Made by a program: the position numbers and the translations under genes
Source: CAVVGB01 sp963747715
GTDB lineage: Bacteria; Actinomycetota; Thermoleophilia; Gaiellales; Gaiellaceae
Assembly: GCA_963747715.1 (NCBI GenBank)
Contig: CAVVGB010000007.1
Location: forward strand, 62,001-126,000
DNA length: 64,000 nucleotides
Direction of reading: 5' to 3'
The notes under the pieces: model-generated
What the model saw: the letters and a program-made list of their open reading frames with translations, nothing else
What the model was told of the DNA's origin: nothing
Databases searched by the model: none
Shown here: positions 46,296 through 55,053 of the stretch, piece by piece
Layout: the number at the start of each line of letters is the position of its first letter
Numbering within the stretch: position 1 is the first letter of the stretch

Positions 46296-46779
46296 CTAGA
46301 TCGTCTTGAACTGCTCGAACGGCTGCCGGCAGCGCGGTGCAGTAGCGGATCGACCGGCACGGAGTCGGGCCGAAGATGTTCTCGAGCTTCGTGTCCGTGG
46401 ACCCGCAGTAAGGGCAGCGGAAGACCGGCGCGCTCAGCTGGACGAGCTGCGTCCCGTTCCCGCGCGGAAGCGGCGGCGCGAAGCCCACGTTGCGTAGCTT
46501 GCGGCGGCCCTCCGGCGTGATCCGGTCGGTCGACCAGGAGTCGTCGAGGATCACCTCCACGTCCGGCTCCGCGCCGAGCGCTCGCACTGCGTCCGCCATC
46601 TGGTCGCGCATGACCTCCATGGCAGGGCAGCCGAGGAACGTCGGCGTGAACTCGACGGACACGCGCTCGTCCTCGACAGTCACGTCGCGAACCACGCCGA
46701 GATCGACGATCGAGATGACCGGGATCTCCGGATCGGGGATGCTCGCGAGCGCGTCCCAGACCTGAGCTTCGGTTACCAC
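46296..46779 (-). CDS. paaD: Phenylacetyl-CoA epoxidase subunit PaaD (C-terminal frameshift)
   Basis: DUF59/MIP18-type assembly factor of the PaaABCE epoxidase, about 160 residues. SIPDPEIPVISIVDLGVV is the DUF59 signature and CPYCGSTDTKLENIFGPTPC the zinc-ribbon part. The conserved end should be CRSIRYC-TACRQPFEQFKTI; here one extra C in GCGCTGCCGG near 46334 shifts the frame, and removing it gives that exact ending and a TAG at 46296. GTG start at 46777-46779 overlaps the paaC stop. Confidence 0.88.
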
Positions 46780-47426
46780 GCCGCTCCCGGCACGGACCGG
46801 CGCACGATGGTCATCTCCTCGAGCAGCGGTCCGAGCTCGTCGGTGTGGGTTCCGCGCTCGATCGGGTCGACCGCGTCGCGGCCGACCACCTCGCACAGAA
46901 GCCCTCGCTGCGGTCCCTCGAGGACGCCCAGTGCGTACGGCCACAGCTCGTCGACGGCCTGCTCGAAGCGACTGCTCGTCTCCTCGGTCTCGCGCATGCG
47001 CTCGGCCCACATCTGCGCGTGCATGCGGTGGTACGTCTCTTCGCGATCGATCTTCGCCGTGAGACCCGCGATCTCCCCATCGTCCGAGTTTTTCAGCGCC
47101 TCGATGCGAACCGCGTCCGCGCTCTCGTACAGGTAGTGGCGCGCGATCGTTCGCGCCCAGTCGGGCACGAAGCGAAGCTCGACGAACGGGGCGCAGCGGT
47201 ACTCCTCGGGCGCGCGGTCGAAGGCGAGCTCGTCGGCGGTCGTTCCGAGGTCGCGCGCGGCTAGCTCATACAGCGCTCGCGCATGCCCGATCTCGTTCTG
47301 CGCGATCGAGGAGAAGGCGACGTCCTCCTCGAGAAACGGTGCGATCCCCGTCCACTCCGAGTTGCGCCAGCCGAGAACGAGCTCGTCGTCGGCGAGGTCA
47401 AGAAGAGCTTGTGCCCGCTCGTTCAC
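46773..47426 (-). CDS. paaC: Phenylacetyl-CoA epoxidase subunit PaaC
   Basis: 217 residues. Structural partner of PaaA with the ferritin-like fold: WRNSEWTGIAPFLEEDVAFS, AQNEIGHARALYELAARDLG and KIDREETYHRMHAQMWAERM. PaaC keeps some but not all di-iron ligands. GTG 47426 overlaps the end of paaB by 29 bases. Confidence 0.93.
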   Translation of the reverse strand: MNERAQALLDLADDELVLGWRNSEWTGIAPFLEEDVAFSSIAQNEIGHARALYELAARDLGTTADELAFDRAPEEYRCAPFVELRFVPDWARTIARHYLYESADAVRIEALKNSDDGEIAGLTAKIDREETYHRMHAQMWAERMRETEETSSRFEQAVDELWPYALGVLEGPQRGLLCEVVGRDAVDPIERGTHTDELGPLLEEMTIVRRSVPGAAW

Positions 47427-47676
47427 GTGCTGCCTTCAGTTTGTCCTTGAGGGAGTAGCCGTCGACGCGGTGGTAGTTGCGCTCGAGCTCGTCGATGAAC
47501 TCGTCGACGGACGCGATCTCGTCGCGCTTGACGATCCACAGCGCCACGGACTCGCCGCGCCGTCCGTAGAACTCGCGCGCGTACGTCTCGGCAAACGACT
47601 CGTCGGGGGCGTCGAACGACCCCGCGTGCTGAAACGCCTGACCCTTGCGCTCTTGCCGAAAGACTTCGTAGATCAC
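47398..47676 (-). CDS. paaB: Phenylacetyl-CoA epoxidase subunit PaaB
   Basis: 92 residues. YEVFRQERKGQAFQHAGSFD and EFYGRRGESVALWIVKRDEI match PaaB, the small subunit needed for complex assembly. GTG at 47674-47676 overlaps the paaA stop (GTGA); the longer frame is a shadow of paaA. Confidence 0.93.
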   Translation of the reverse strand: MIYEVFRQERKGQAFQHAGSFDAPDESFAETYAREFYGRRGESVALWIVKRDEIASVDEFIDELERNYHRVDGYSLKDKLKAARERAGTSSS

Positions 47677-48581
47677 GCCGCTTCGGCGACGACCGCGCGG
47701 CGCACCCACTCGGTCTCGTCGCGGGAAATCCGGCGCAGGCCGAGGCGCTCTTCGGTGCGCGGCCCGTGACCGGTCACGACCCACTTGAGCTCGTCCCAGT
47801 CCGGCTCGCTGAACTCCCAGCGCCCGCTTTCCTCGTCCTTGCGGAGCTTGGGATCCGGCACGGTCAGGCCGAGCTCCCAGATCTGCGGCACATAGCCGTC
47901 GAGGAACTGCTGGCGCGCCTCGTCGTTCCCCTGGCTCTTGATCCGCCACTCGTACATCGGGTCCTCGTCCGCCGGGGTCGGGTTGCCGTGGAACTGCATG
48001 AGAGGCCCCCACCAGCGCGTCACCGCCTCTTGCACGAGCTCCCGCTGCTCGTCGGTGCCGTTCATCATCGTGAGGACGACGTCGCGACCGTGGAGGATGT
48101 GGAACGACTCCTCCCAGCAGATCTTCTTCATGATCCGCGCGTAGGGCGCGTACGAGCATTTGAGGAGCGCCTTCTGCGAGATGATCGCCGCGGCGTCGAC
48201 GAGCCAGGCGATCACGCCGACATCGCCCCAGGTCTTCGTCGGGTAGTGAAAGACGTTGTGGAACTTCGTGCGGCCCTCGACAAGGTCCTCGAGACATTGC
48301 TCGCGCGGCTTACCGAGGTCCTCGACGACGCGGTAGATGAGCTGCGAGTGCCCGACCTCGTCCTGCACCTTCGCGGTGAGCGCGAGCTTTCTCTGGAGCG
48401 TCGGCGCGCGGAGGATCCACTCGCGCTCGGGAAGGACGCCCATGATCTCCGAGTTGCCATGCATCTCGATGAACTTGATGAGCGCCTTGCGATAGGAATC
48501 CGGCAGCGGGTCGCCGGCCTCGACCTGGCCGCCTTCCTGGACGTAGGCTTTGAATTCGTCTTCGTTTAGGCGCTCGAGCAT
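47673..48581 (-). CDS. paaA: Phenylacetyl-CoA epoxidase catalytic subunit PaaA
   Basis: 302 residues from ATG 48581 (TTG 48590 is an alternative). Ferritin-like di-iron monooxygenase that epoxidises the aromatic ring of phenylacetyl-CoA. Di-iron ligands in KVQDEVGHSQLIYR and CWEESFHILHGRD are visible. First gene of a paaABCD operon on the - strand; a PaaR-type operator overlaps its 5' region. Confidence 0.95.
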   Translation of the reverse strand: MLERLNEDEFKAYVQEGGQVEAGDPLPDSYRKALIKFIEMHGNSEIMGVLPEREWILRAPTLQRKLALTAKVQDEVGHSQLIYRVVEDLGKPREQCLEDLVEGRTKFHNVFHYPTKTWGDVGVIAWLVDAAAIISQKALLKCSYAPYARIMKKICWEESFHILHGRDVVLTMMNGTDEQRELVQEAVTRWWGPLMQFHGNPTPADEDPMYEWRIKSQGNDEARQQFLDGYVPQIWELGLTVPDPKLRKDEESGRWEFSEPDWDELKWVVTGHGPRTEERLGLRRISRDETEWVRRAVVAEAA

Positions 48582-48586
48582 CCCAA

Positions 48587-48602
48587 CCAAACGATCGTTA
48601 GG
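48587..48602. promoter_or_regulatory. PaaR operator between paaA and the TetR gene
   Basis: CCAAACGATCGTTAGG contains CNAACGNNCGTTNG, the operator reported for the TetR-family phenylacetate repressor PaaR of Thermus thermophilus. It lies six bases before the paaA ATG and 15 before the divergent tetR ATG. Confidence 0.75.
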
Positions 48603-48617
48603 TAAGAATCGTACTGC

Positions 48618-49191
48618 ATGACACGTCGACGTGAGCTTTCCCGCCAGGCAGCCCGCCTATTCGCCGAGAAGGGCTACCACGGGACGTCGATCGGCGACCT
48701 CGCCGCCGCCATGGGCGTCCAGAAGGGCTCGCTCTACGCCCACATCGCCGGGAAGGAGGACCTTCTCTACGAGACGATGCGCGAGGGCGCCGACGCGTTC
48801 CACGCCGCGCTCGACGAGATTCCGGAAACGCTCCCGGCGACCGAGAAGATCCGCCTGGCCCTGCGCGGCCATCTCCGCGTGGTGAAGGAACAGCTCGAGG
48901 TCGCCACCGTGTTCGTGCAGGAATGGAGATATCTGGAAAGCGGCCGCCTCGAGGAGATCGTCGCGGAACGCCGGCGCTACGAGGAGCGAATCCGCGCGCT
49001 CTTTCGCGAGGGGCAGAGAGCTGAGCGAGTTCCGGTCGGATCTCGACGAGAACGTCGCGGCGCTCTTGTTCCTTTCAGCCGCCAACTGGGCGTACACGTG
49101 GATGCGTGCCGACTCCGACACCGACGCGCTCGCCGATCGTTTCTTTTCGCTCTTGATCGACGGCATGCGCGGTTACGCCACCCCGCAATAA
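48618..49191 (+). CDS. paaR: TetR-family regulator, PaaR-like (frameshifted)
   Basis: About 190 residues when repaired. The N-terminal helix-turn-helix RQAARLFAEKGYHGTSIGDL, GVQKGSLYAHIAGKEDLLYE is typical. The ligand domain switches frame at about 49015 because of an extra G in GGGG: after repair it reads FREGRELSEFRSDLDENVAA and ends DGMRGYATPQ at a TAA at 49191. Divergent from paaABCD with a PaaR-type operator between, so it probably represses the paa genes in absence of phenylacetyl-CoA. Confidence 0.82.
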
Positions 49192-49250
49192 CCAGGCCAA
49201 TGTGGGTATGGAGCGTTTCCGGGGCGGGCCGAGGGCCCACCCGTCGCTCT

Positions 49251-49256
49251 TAAAGT
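49251..49256 (+). promoter_or_regulatory. -10 box of the lipid kinase gene (leaderless)
   Basis: TAAAGT six bases before the ATG at 49263. Confidence 0.55.
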
Positions 49257-49262
49257 GGCGTC

Positions 49263-50147
49263 ATGGGCGCCATGCTTGTGGTCAATCCCTTGGCCAGCCG
49301 GGTCACACCTGAGCTGACGGTCGAGGTCGAGAAAGTGCTGAGGACAGCCGGCCCGCTCGAGACCTTTCTCACCGAGCGCCCCCTGCATGCCGTCGAGCTT
49401 GTCGCCGAGGCAGCACGCGAGTTCGACCGGATCTATGTCTTCGCCGGGGACGGAGGCTTCAACGAAGCGGTGAACGGCCTCGATGCCGACGTCCCCATGG
49501 GCTTCATCCCCGGAGGATCGACGAGCGTGCTCCCGCGCGCGCTCGGCCTGCCGCGCGACCCGGTCGAAGCGGCCCGGGTCTTGGTGAACGCGAGGACGAG
49601 GCGGATCTCGCTGGGACGCGTCAACGACCGGCGCTTCACGTTCTCGGCCGGGCTCGGTCTCGACGCCGAGCTCGTGCGCCGCGTGGACGCCCGCGGCCGC
49701 GACGGCGGCACCCGGGCCGGTGACCTCGCCTTCGCCTGGTCGTTCCTTACGATTCTCGCTCGCAAGCGTGCACGCTTCGAGCCGGTGATGACCGTACTCG
49801 GCCGCGAGCGAGTCGCGTTCGCGCTCGTCGCGAACACCGACCCGTACACCTACTTCGGAAGGGTGCCGCTGCGTGTGGCCCCACGGGCCCGGGCCGAGCT
49901 GGGTCTCGACCTCGTGGCCCCGCGACGACTACGCGCGCGTCAGTTGCCGCAGGTCGCCCGCTGGATCATCCGCGGATCGGGCCAGACCCGTTCGCCGCAC
50001 GTTCTCTACGTCCACGACGCGGACGAGATCAGAATCGAGTGCGACGTGCCCTTGCCTCTCCAGGCCGACGGAGAGGATCTCGGCGACGTGACCGAGGCGC
50101 ATTTCCAGGCAGAACGCGGGGCGCTGGAAGTGCTTGTGCCCGCATAA
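49263..50147 (+). CDS. Diacylglycerol kinase-like lipid kinase
   Basis: 294 residues of the DAGK/sphingosine kinase superfamily. MLVVNPLASRV near the start and the catalytic loop YVFAGDGGFNEAVNGLD (normally GGDGTxNEV) near residue 60, then GFIPGGSTSVLPRALGLPRD. It may phosphorylate diacylglycerol or a related lipid. Its stop lies inside the -10 box of the next gene. Confidence 0.87.
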   Translation: MGAMLVVNPLASRVTPELTVEVEKVLRTAGPLETFLTERPLHAVELVAEAAREFDRIYVFAGDGGFNEAVNGLDADVPMGFIPGGSTSVLPRALGLPRDPVEAARVLVNARTRRISLGRVNDRRFTFSAGLGLDAELVRRVDARGRDGGTRAGDLAFAWSFLTILARKRARFEPVMTVLGRERVAFALVANTDPYTYFGRVPLRVAPRARAELGLDLVAPRRLRARQLPQVARWIIRGSGQTRSPHVLYVHDADEIRIECDVPLPLQADGEDLGDVTEAHFQAERGALEVLVPA

Positions 50148-50150
50148 CAT
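50145..50150 (+). promoter_or_regulatory. -10 box of the second 2-oxoacid dehydrogenase operon
   Basis: TAACAT seven bases before the ATG at 50158, overlapping the lipid kinase stop. Confidence 0.55.
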
Positions 50151-50157
50151 TTGGCCC

Positions 50158-51195
50158 ATGGCCCAGGTCGTCCCTGCCGAGCGTGACCTTCGCCGGGTGA
50201 TCGGCGACGGCGAGGCGATACCCGACGGAGAGGTGGACGGGCTCGGCGCAGAAGATCTGCTCGCGCTCTACCGCGACATGGTCGTTCTGCGCACCTACGA
50301 CGAGCGCTCGCTCGTCTACCACCGGCAGGGGCGCATCGGGACGTACGCCATCTTCTGGGGCCACGAGGGGATGCAGGTCGGAGCGACGCGTGCACTCGCG
50401 GACGGCGACTGGATCTTTCCGTCGTACCGTGAGTCCGCCATCGGGCTGCTGCGCGGCATGCCGGCCGCGACGGTGCTCTCCTGGTGGCGCGGCCATCCCG
50501 AGGGCTGGTGGGACCCGCGGGCATATCGCGTGGCGCCGGTCACCGTCCCGATCGCGACGCACGTTCCGCACGCGGTCGGCTTCGCCTGGGGAGAGAAGCT
50601 GCACGGCCGTTCGACCTGCGCGATCGCCTTCTTCGGCGACGGGGCGACCTCGGAGGGCGCCTTTCACGAGGGCGCGAACTTCGCGGCCGTCATGGACGCG
50701 CCGGCCATCCTCTTTTGCAACAACAACCAGTGGGCCATCTCCACCCCGCTGTCGGCGCAGACCCGCGCCGACGCGCTGGCGGACAAGGCGGCCGGCTACG
50801 GCATGCCCGGCGTCCGCGTGGACGGAGGCGACGTGCTCGCGGTCTACGAGGCCACGCGGGAAGCTGTTACTCGCGCGCGCGCGGGTGAAGGTCCCACCTT
50901 CATCGAGGCGCTCACCTACCGCTGCGCCCCGCACGCGACCGCCGACGACCCGAGCGCGTACATCGACGCGGAGCGCGTCGAGCAGGAGCGCCAGAACGAG
51001 TGCCTGGGACGGTACGAGCGCTATCTGCGCCGCGTGGGCGTCCTGACGGACGCTTTTGCAGAGCAGGCGCGTGAGCAGGCGCTCGCCGCGATGCGCGACG
51101 GCATCGCGGCCGCCGAGGCGCTTCCCGATCCCGACCCGGAGCTCGTCTTCCGGAACGCCTACGTCGATGCGCCGCCCAATCTTCGCGATGGCTGA
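50158..51195 (+). CDS. 2-oxoacid dehydrogenase E1 component, alpha subunit (second copy)
   Basis: 345 residues. Thiamine-diphosphate motif GDGATSEGAFHEG...CNNNQWAIST near residues 160-200. LRTYDERSLVYHRQGRIGTY and the ordered E1a-E1b-E2 operon fit pyruvate or branched-chain dehydrogenases of Bacillus type. The exact substrate is not decided by sequence. Distinct from the 19234-20280 copy, with only general family similarity. Confidence 0.92.
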   Translation: MAQVVPAERDLRRVIGDGEAIPDGEVDGLGAEDLLALYRDMVVLRTYDERSLVYHRQGRIGTYAIFWGHEGMQVGATRALADGDWIFPSYRESAIGLLRGMPAATVLSWWRGHPEGWWDPRAYRVAPVTVPIATHVPHAVGFAWGEKLHGRSTCAIAFFGDGATSEGAFHEGANFAAVMDAPAILFCNNNQWAISTPLSAQTRADALADKAAGYGMPGVRVDGGDVLAVYEATREAVTRARAGEGPTFIEALTYRCAPHATADDPSAYIDAERVEQERQNECLGRYERYLRRVGVLTDAFAEQAREQALAAMRDGIAAAEALPDPDPELVFRNAYVDAPPNLRDG

Positions 51196-52156
51196 GAGAA
51201 CCCTCGTCGAAGCGGTCAACGACGCGCTCCACACGGAGATGGAACGCGACGGGTCCGTAATGGTGATGGGCGAGGACGTGGGGCGCGCCGGCGGCGTCTT
51301 CCGCGCGACGGCGGGGCTGCGCGATCGCTTCGGGCCCGATCGCTGCGTGGACACACCGCTCGCGGAGGCGGGAATCATGGGCACGGCGGTCGGGCTCGCC
51401 ATGGCCGGCTGGCGTCCCGTCTGCGAGATGCAGTACGAGTCGTTCAGCTACCCGTCGCTCGACCAGCTGATCTGCCACGTCGGCCGCTTTCGCTGGCGCA
51501 CGAACGGCGCGATGGACTTCCCGATCACGGTGCGAATGCCGACGGGCGGCGGAGTCCGTGCCCCCGAGCTGCACGAGGACTCGCCGGAGGCCTACTACGT
51601 GCACACCCCGGGCATCAAGGTGGCGATCCCTTCGACGCCCTCCGACGCCAAGGGCCTGCTCGCCGCCGCGATCCGCTCCGACGATCCGGTCGTGATCATG
51701 GAGCCCAAGGTCCTGTACCGAAGCCCGCGCGAGGAGGTGCCCGAAGGCGACTACGTCGTTCCGCTCGGCAAGGCGCGCGTTGCGCGTGAGGGGGATGACG
51801 TCACCTTCGTCGCGTACGGCGGCATGGTGCCGGTCGCGCTCGCTGCGGCCGACGAGCTCGAGGCGAGCGCCGAGGTGGTCGACATGCGGAGCCTCAAGCC
51901 CCTGGACGAGGACACGCTCCTCGCGTCCGTCGGGAAGACCGGCCGCGCGGTGATCGTCCAGGAGGCGCCGCGCGTCGCCGGCTTCGGCGCGGAGATCGCG
52001 GCCGTACTCGCGGAGAAGGCGATCCTCGACCTGCGCGGCCCCGTCGTGCGCGTCACCGGCTACGACGTGCCGTTCCCGTTCTGGTCGATCGAGGACCACT
52101 ACCTGCCGACGCCGGCGCGGGTCGTCGAAGCCGCGAACCGAGTGCTCTCTTTCTAG
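51188..52156 (+). CDS. 2-oxoacid dehydrogenase E1 component, beta subunit (second copy)
   Basis: 322 residues from ATG at 51188, overlapping the alpha subunit by eight bases. VMGEDVGRAGGVFRATAGLR, DTPLAEAGIMGTAVGLAMAG and QEAPRVAGFGAEIAAVLAEK are the family segments. The longer frame upstream is a shadow of E1 alpha. Confidence 0.92.
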   Translation: MAERTLVEAVNDALHTEMERDGSVMVMGEDVGRAGGVFRATAGLRDRFGPDRCVDTPLAEAGIMGTAVGLAMAGWRPVCEMQYESFSYPSLDQLICHVGRFRWRTNGAMDFPITVRMPTGGGVRAPELHEDSPEAYYVHTPGIKVAIPSTPSDAKGLLAAAIRSDDPVVIMEPKVLYRSPREEVPEGDYVVPLGKARVAREGDDVTFVAYGGMVPVALAAADELEASAEVVDMRSLKPLDEDTLLASVGKTGRAVIVQEAPRVAGFGAEIAAVLAEKAILDLRGPVVRVTGYDVPFPFWSIEDHYLPTPARVVEAANRVLSF

Positions 52157-53224
52157 TGGCCTACGAGTTCAAGCTCCCCGACCTCGGCGAGGGGCGTGCG
52201 CGAAGGCGAGATCGCGCGCTGGCTCGTGCGCGTGGGCGAGACGGTCGCCGAGGACGACCCGCTCGTCGAGATCCAGACCGACAAGACGACCGTGGAGATC
52301 CCGTCGCCCGCGGCGGGGACCGTGGCGCGCATCCTCGTCGAGGAGGGCAAGCTCGTCCCGGTCGGCACGCCGCTCGTCGTCATCGGAGACGGCGACGTCG
52401 CGGCCGCGCCCGCCGAGGCACAGCCGCCGCGTGCGGAGAAGGTGCAGGCAACGCCGCTCGTCCGCAAGATCGCGGCCGAGCTCGGTGTCGATCTCGGCTC
52501 GGTCAGCGGTACCGGTCCGGGCGGTCGCCTCACCGAGGACGACGTTCGCCGAGCGGCGCCCGCGCGCGAGGGTGAGCGGCGGGAGCCGTTGCGCGGCGTG
52601 CGGCGCGAGATCGCCCGCCACCTCGCGACGGCGCACCGGGAGGTTCCGCCGGTCACCGTCGTCGAGGAGTGCGACTTCGGCGAGATCGCGCGCACGCGCG
52701 GCGAGCGCTCGTATCTTCCGTACCTCCTGCAGGCGACGGTCGCGGGCCTCAAGCAGGTTCCCGAGCTCAACGCGGCGCTCGAGGGTGACGAGATCGTCTT
52801 CTGGGAGCGGTACGACCTCGGCGTCGCCGTTCAGACCGACCAGGGGCTCGTCGTCCCGGTTCTGCGCGCGGCCGACGAGAAGGACCTGGACGAGCTCGAG
52901 GCCGAGGCCGCCCGCCTCGCGGAGGCCGCCCGCAGCGGCACGCTCAAACCGGAGGAGCTCCGCGGCTCGACGTTCACGGTGAGCAGCGCGGGCCGCCTCG
53001 GCGGTCTCCTGACGACCCCGATCGTCAACCATCCCGAGGTCGGCATCCTCAGCCTTGGCCGCATCGCACCCAGGCCCGTTGTCCGCGACGGCGAAGTCGT
53101 CGTGCGCGACGTCGGTTGGCTCTCGTGCACGTTCGACCATCGCGTGGTGGACGGCGTGCGAGCGAGCGAGTTCATCCTGGTGGTCATCGACCGCCTCCAA
53201 ACCGTTTCCCGGCCGACCGCGTAG
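52156..53224 (+). CDS. 2-oxoacid dehydrogenase E2, dihydrolipoamide acyltransferase (frameshifted near start)
   Basis: GTG at 52156 overlaps the E1 beta stop. The first frame gives MAYEFKLPDLGEG; one extra G in GAGGGGCGTG near 52193 shifts it, and the next frame continues VREGEIARWLVRVGETVAED, the rest of the lipoyl domain with Lys in QTDKTTVEIPSP. Then a short linker, binding domain (RKIAAELGVDLGSVSGTGPG) and the catalytic domain ending FDHRVVDGVRAS. About 355 residues. No E3 gene (lipoamide dehydrogenase) lies in this window. Confidence 0.88.
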
Positions 53225-53293
53225 GGCTAGCGGAGGCGAGATCCAGATCAAGTCCGACGACGACTAGACGTCGAGCGTTTCGACTCTCCGGCT

Positions 53294-53329
53294 GCGAGGG
53301 CGGGAGTGATCCCGCCCTCGCCTGTTTGT
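53294..53329 (+). terminator. Intrinsic terminator after the E2 gene
   Basis: Twelve-pair hairpin GCGAGGGCGGGA-GTGA-TCCCGCCCTCGC followed by CTGTTTGT. The - strand side lacks a T tract, so it mainly ends the + strand operon. Confidence 0.8.
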
Positions 53330-53635
53330 CTAGACCGCCTGCTTCTCGCCGGGCGCCAGGTGCGGGGCCAGCATCCGCTCGATCTGGGGCGCGCTGGCCC
53401 GCCCGTCGAGGCGAGCGACCGGGCGCTTGCCCTTCACGAGCACGAGCGTGGGGATCTCTTCGATCTGGAGCCGCTCGACCCATTCCGGCGATTGAAGCGT
53501 GTCGATGCGCGCGATCGAGAGCCGGCCTCGCTCCTTGCGTGCAAGGTGCGCGAGCAGGCTCTCCATCCGCCTCGCGGGGCCGGACGTCGACGCCGTGAAG
53601 AAGAGGAGGATCGGAACATCGCTCTCAGAGGACAT
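53330..53635 (-). CDS. Thioredoxin-fold protein lacking the CxxC motif
   Basis: 101 residues with the thioredoxin order of strands: PILLFFTAS, then ARIDTLQSPEWVERLQIEEIPTLVLVKGKRPV with the cis-Pro intact. The active site that should read WCGPC is STSGPARR, without Cys, so it cannot act as a dithiol oxidoreductase. It may be a scaffold or ligand-binding protein. Confidence 0.75.
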   Translation of the reverse strand: MSSESDVPILLFFTASTSGPARRMESLLAHLARKERGRLSIARIDTLQSPEWVERLQIEEIPTLVLVKGKRPVARLDGRASAPQIERMLAPHLAPGEKQAV

Positions 53636-53740
53636 AGATTTTTGCCTTTGCCTTGGGGGTTGGCACTGGAAGCAATTCCCTATTTGCGACCCGGGCTAAC
53701 CCCTCAGTTGGGTATTTGGTGGGGTATCGGCAGCCGGCTA

Positions 53741-53793
53741 GGAGGGTTTGGCGGAATTCGCTCCGGCAACAGCTGTATTTCGTCAAGCCCTCC
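53741..53793 (+). repeat. Structured repeat, copy 2 (53 bp, minimal)
   Basis: The same 23-base left end as copy 1 and 27-base right end (CAGCTGTATTTCGTCAAGCC...), with only CCGGCAA between. It folds to a single 17-bp stem with a small loop. It abuts the stop of the - strand protease gene at 53793. Immediately upstream, 53636-53740 shows no gene; it is less G/C-rich than average. Confidence 0.7.
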
Positions 53794-54635
53794 TAAGCGC
53801 CGCGGCTGCGGCGCGGCAGCTCCGGAGGCGGCACCGGGAGCGGCACGTACTGGACGCTCGGCCGGCGGCGACCGGCCTGCGGGAACAGCTCCATGAGCTC
53901 GTAGACCTCGGCGGGGAGACCCACCTCGACCGGTAGCCCGAGGGCGCGCGCCTCCTCGACGGTGATGGGGTCGTCGTGGGTGTAGTGGCCCCCGGCCAGC
54001 TCCTCCGCGAGCGCTTCCGCCTTCTTGTCGTCGACGCGGGGAGTCACGAGCTCGCGCACGACTTGCTTCATGTGCCGCAGAGCTTTCTCGGCGACGTCGG
54101 CCATGATCAACGTGCGGTCGTCGATGCGCTCGAGGGGCTTCTTCGTCGTCACGCGGACGAGCGAGGCGGCGGGCATGTCTCCCAGCTGGGGGTCGACTGG
54201 GCCGAGCACGGCCGCCGCGTCCATTCGAATCTCGTCGGCCGCGAGAGCGAGCAGTGTTCCGCCCGACATCGCGTAGTGCGGGACCAGCACCGTCACTTTG
54301 GCCGGGTGCTGGCGCAGTGCGCGTGCGATCTGCTCCGACGCGAGCACGAGCCCGCCCGGCGTGTGCAGGATCAGGTCGATCGGCGTCTCGTCCGGCGTCA
54401 TGCGAATCGCGCGGAGAACCGCCTCGGAGTCGTCGATGTCGATGAAGCGGAAGAGCGGCACGCCGAGAAAGCCGACCGTCTCCTGACGGTGGATCATCGC
54501 GATCACGCGCGTTCCGCGTCCCCGTTGAAACGCTTCCAGCGCGCGTGTCCGGCGGGCGGACACGAGGCGCCGTCCGAGAACGGGGAGGAGAAGCGCCGCG
54601 AAGAGGAGGACCGTGAAGAGGTTGCCGAGGTCGAT
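53793..54635 (-). CDS. SppA/ClpP-class serine protease (serine dehydrogenase proteinase-like), possible ATC start
   Basis: 280 residues. ILHTPGGLVLASEQIARALR and VPHYAMSGGTLLALAADEI with the nucleophilic Ser, then LGPVDPQLGDMPAASL, match the membrane-bound SDH/DUF114 family. A membrane helix (DLGNLFTVLLFAALLLPVLG) is encoded upstream of the first GTG (54563), and an ATC at 54633-54635 begins that helix seven bases after a TATCCT box. The start is therefore probably ATC, or the base is wrong; 54563 is the conservative alternative. Confidence 0.8.
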   Translation of the reverse strand: MDLGNLFTVLLFAALLLPVLGRRLVSARRTRALEAFQRGRGTRVIAMIHRQETVGFLGVPLFRFIDIDDSEAVLRAIRMTPDETPIDLILHTPGGLVLASEQIARALRQHPAKVTVLVPHYAMSGGTLLALAADEIRMDAAAVLGPVDPQLGDMPAASLVRVTTKKPLERIDDRTLIMADVAEKALRHMKQVVRELVTPRVDDKKAEALAEELAGGHYTHDDPITVEEARALGLPVEVGLPAEVYELMELFPQAGRRRPSVQYVPLPVPPPELPRRSRGA

Positions 54636-54642
54636 GGGCGCG

Positions 54643-54648
54643 AGGATA
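54643..54648 (-). promoter_or_regulatory. -10 box of the SDH-like protease gene
   Basis: TATCCT on the - strand, seven bases before the proposed ATC start. Confidence 0.5.
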
Positions 54649-54656
54649 CCGCGGGC

Positions 54657-54662
54657 TAGACT
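54657..54662 (+). promoter_or_regulatory. -10 box of the 126-residue membrane protein gene
   Basis: TAGACT eight bases before the GTG at 54671. Confidence 0.5.
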
Positions 54663-54670
54663 CGCGTAGC

Positions 54671-55051
54671 GTGGACGGTCTTCTCGACTGGTACGGCCTC
54701 GGAGTGGCTCTCGGCCTCGGCGTCTCGAGCGGCGCCGCGCGCCGCATGGCTCAGCGCCAGATGTTGATGCTGATGCACTTCACCCTTGCCCTTCCCGGCA
54801 TCGTCGCGGCGTACGTCTGGCTCGCGTGGTGGGCGGCGCTGCCGATCATCGCCGGCGCCGTCATCGGGATCTTCTCGTTCCGCAAGCTCTCCGAGGCCGC
54901 AGCCCCCGCGGCGGCCCTCTTCTCGCTCGCGCTCGCGTACGTTCCCCTGCTCGGCTACCTCGAGACGCTGATCGCTCCGCTCGCCGGGCGGCGCCTCGCC
55001 AGGCGTGCTGATTCGCGCTACGCCGGGCTGCGAGTTCTCGCGAAGGACTAG
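54671..55051 (+). CDS. Small membrane protein of unknown function
   Basis: 126 residues, three to four hydrophobic helices (GVALGLGVSSG, LALPGIVAAYVWLAWWAALP, AALFSLALAYVPLLGYLETL). The interhelical KLSEAAAPAAAL and basic end suggest the C-terminus is inside. Two bases before the phosphodiesterase gene, so co-transcribed with it. No family recognised. Confidence 0.6.
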   Translation: MDGLLDWYGLGVALGLGVSSGAARRMAQRQMLMLMHFTLALPGIVAAYVWLAWWAALPIIAGAVIGIFSFRKLSEAAAPAAALFSLALAYVPLLGYLETLIAPLAGRRLARRADSRYAGLRVLAKD

Positions 55052-55053
55052 GC

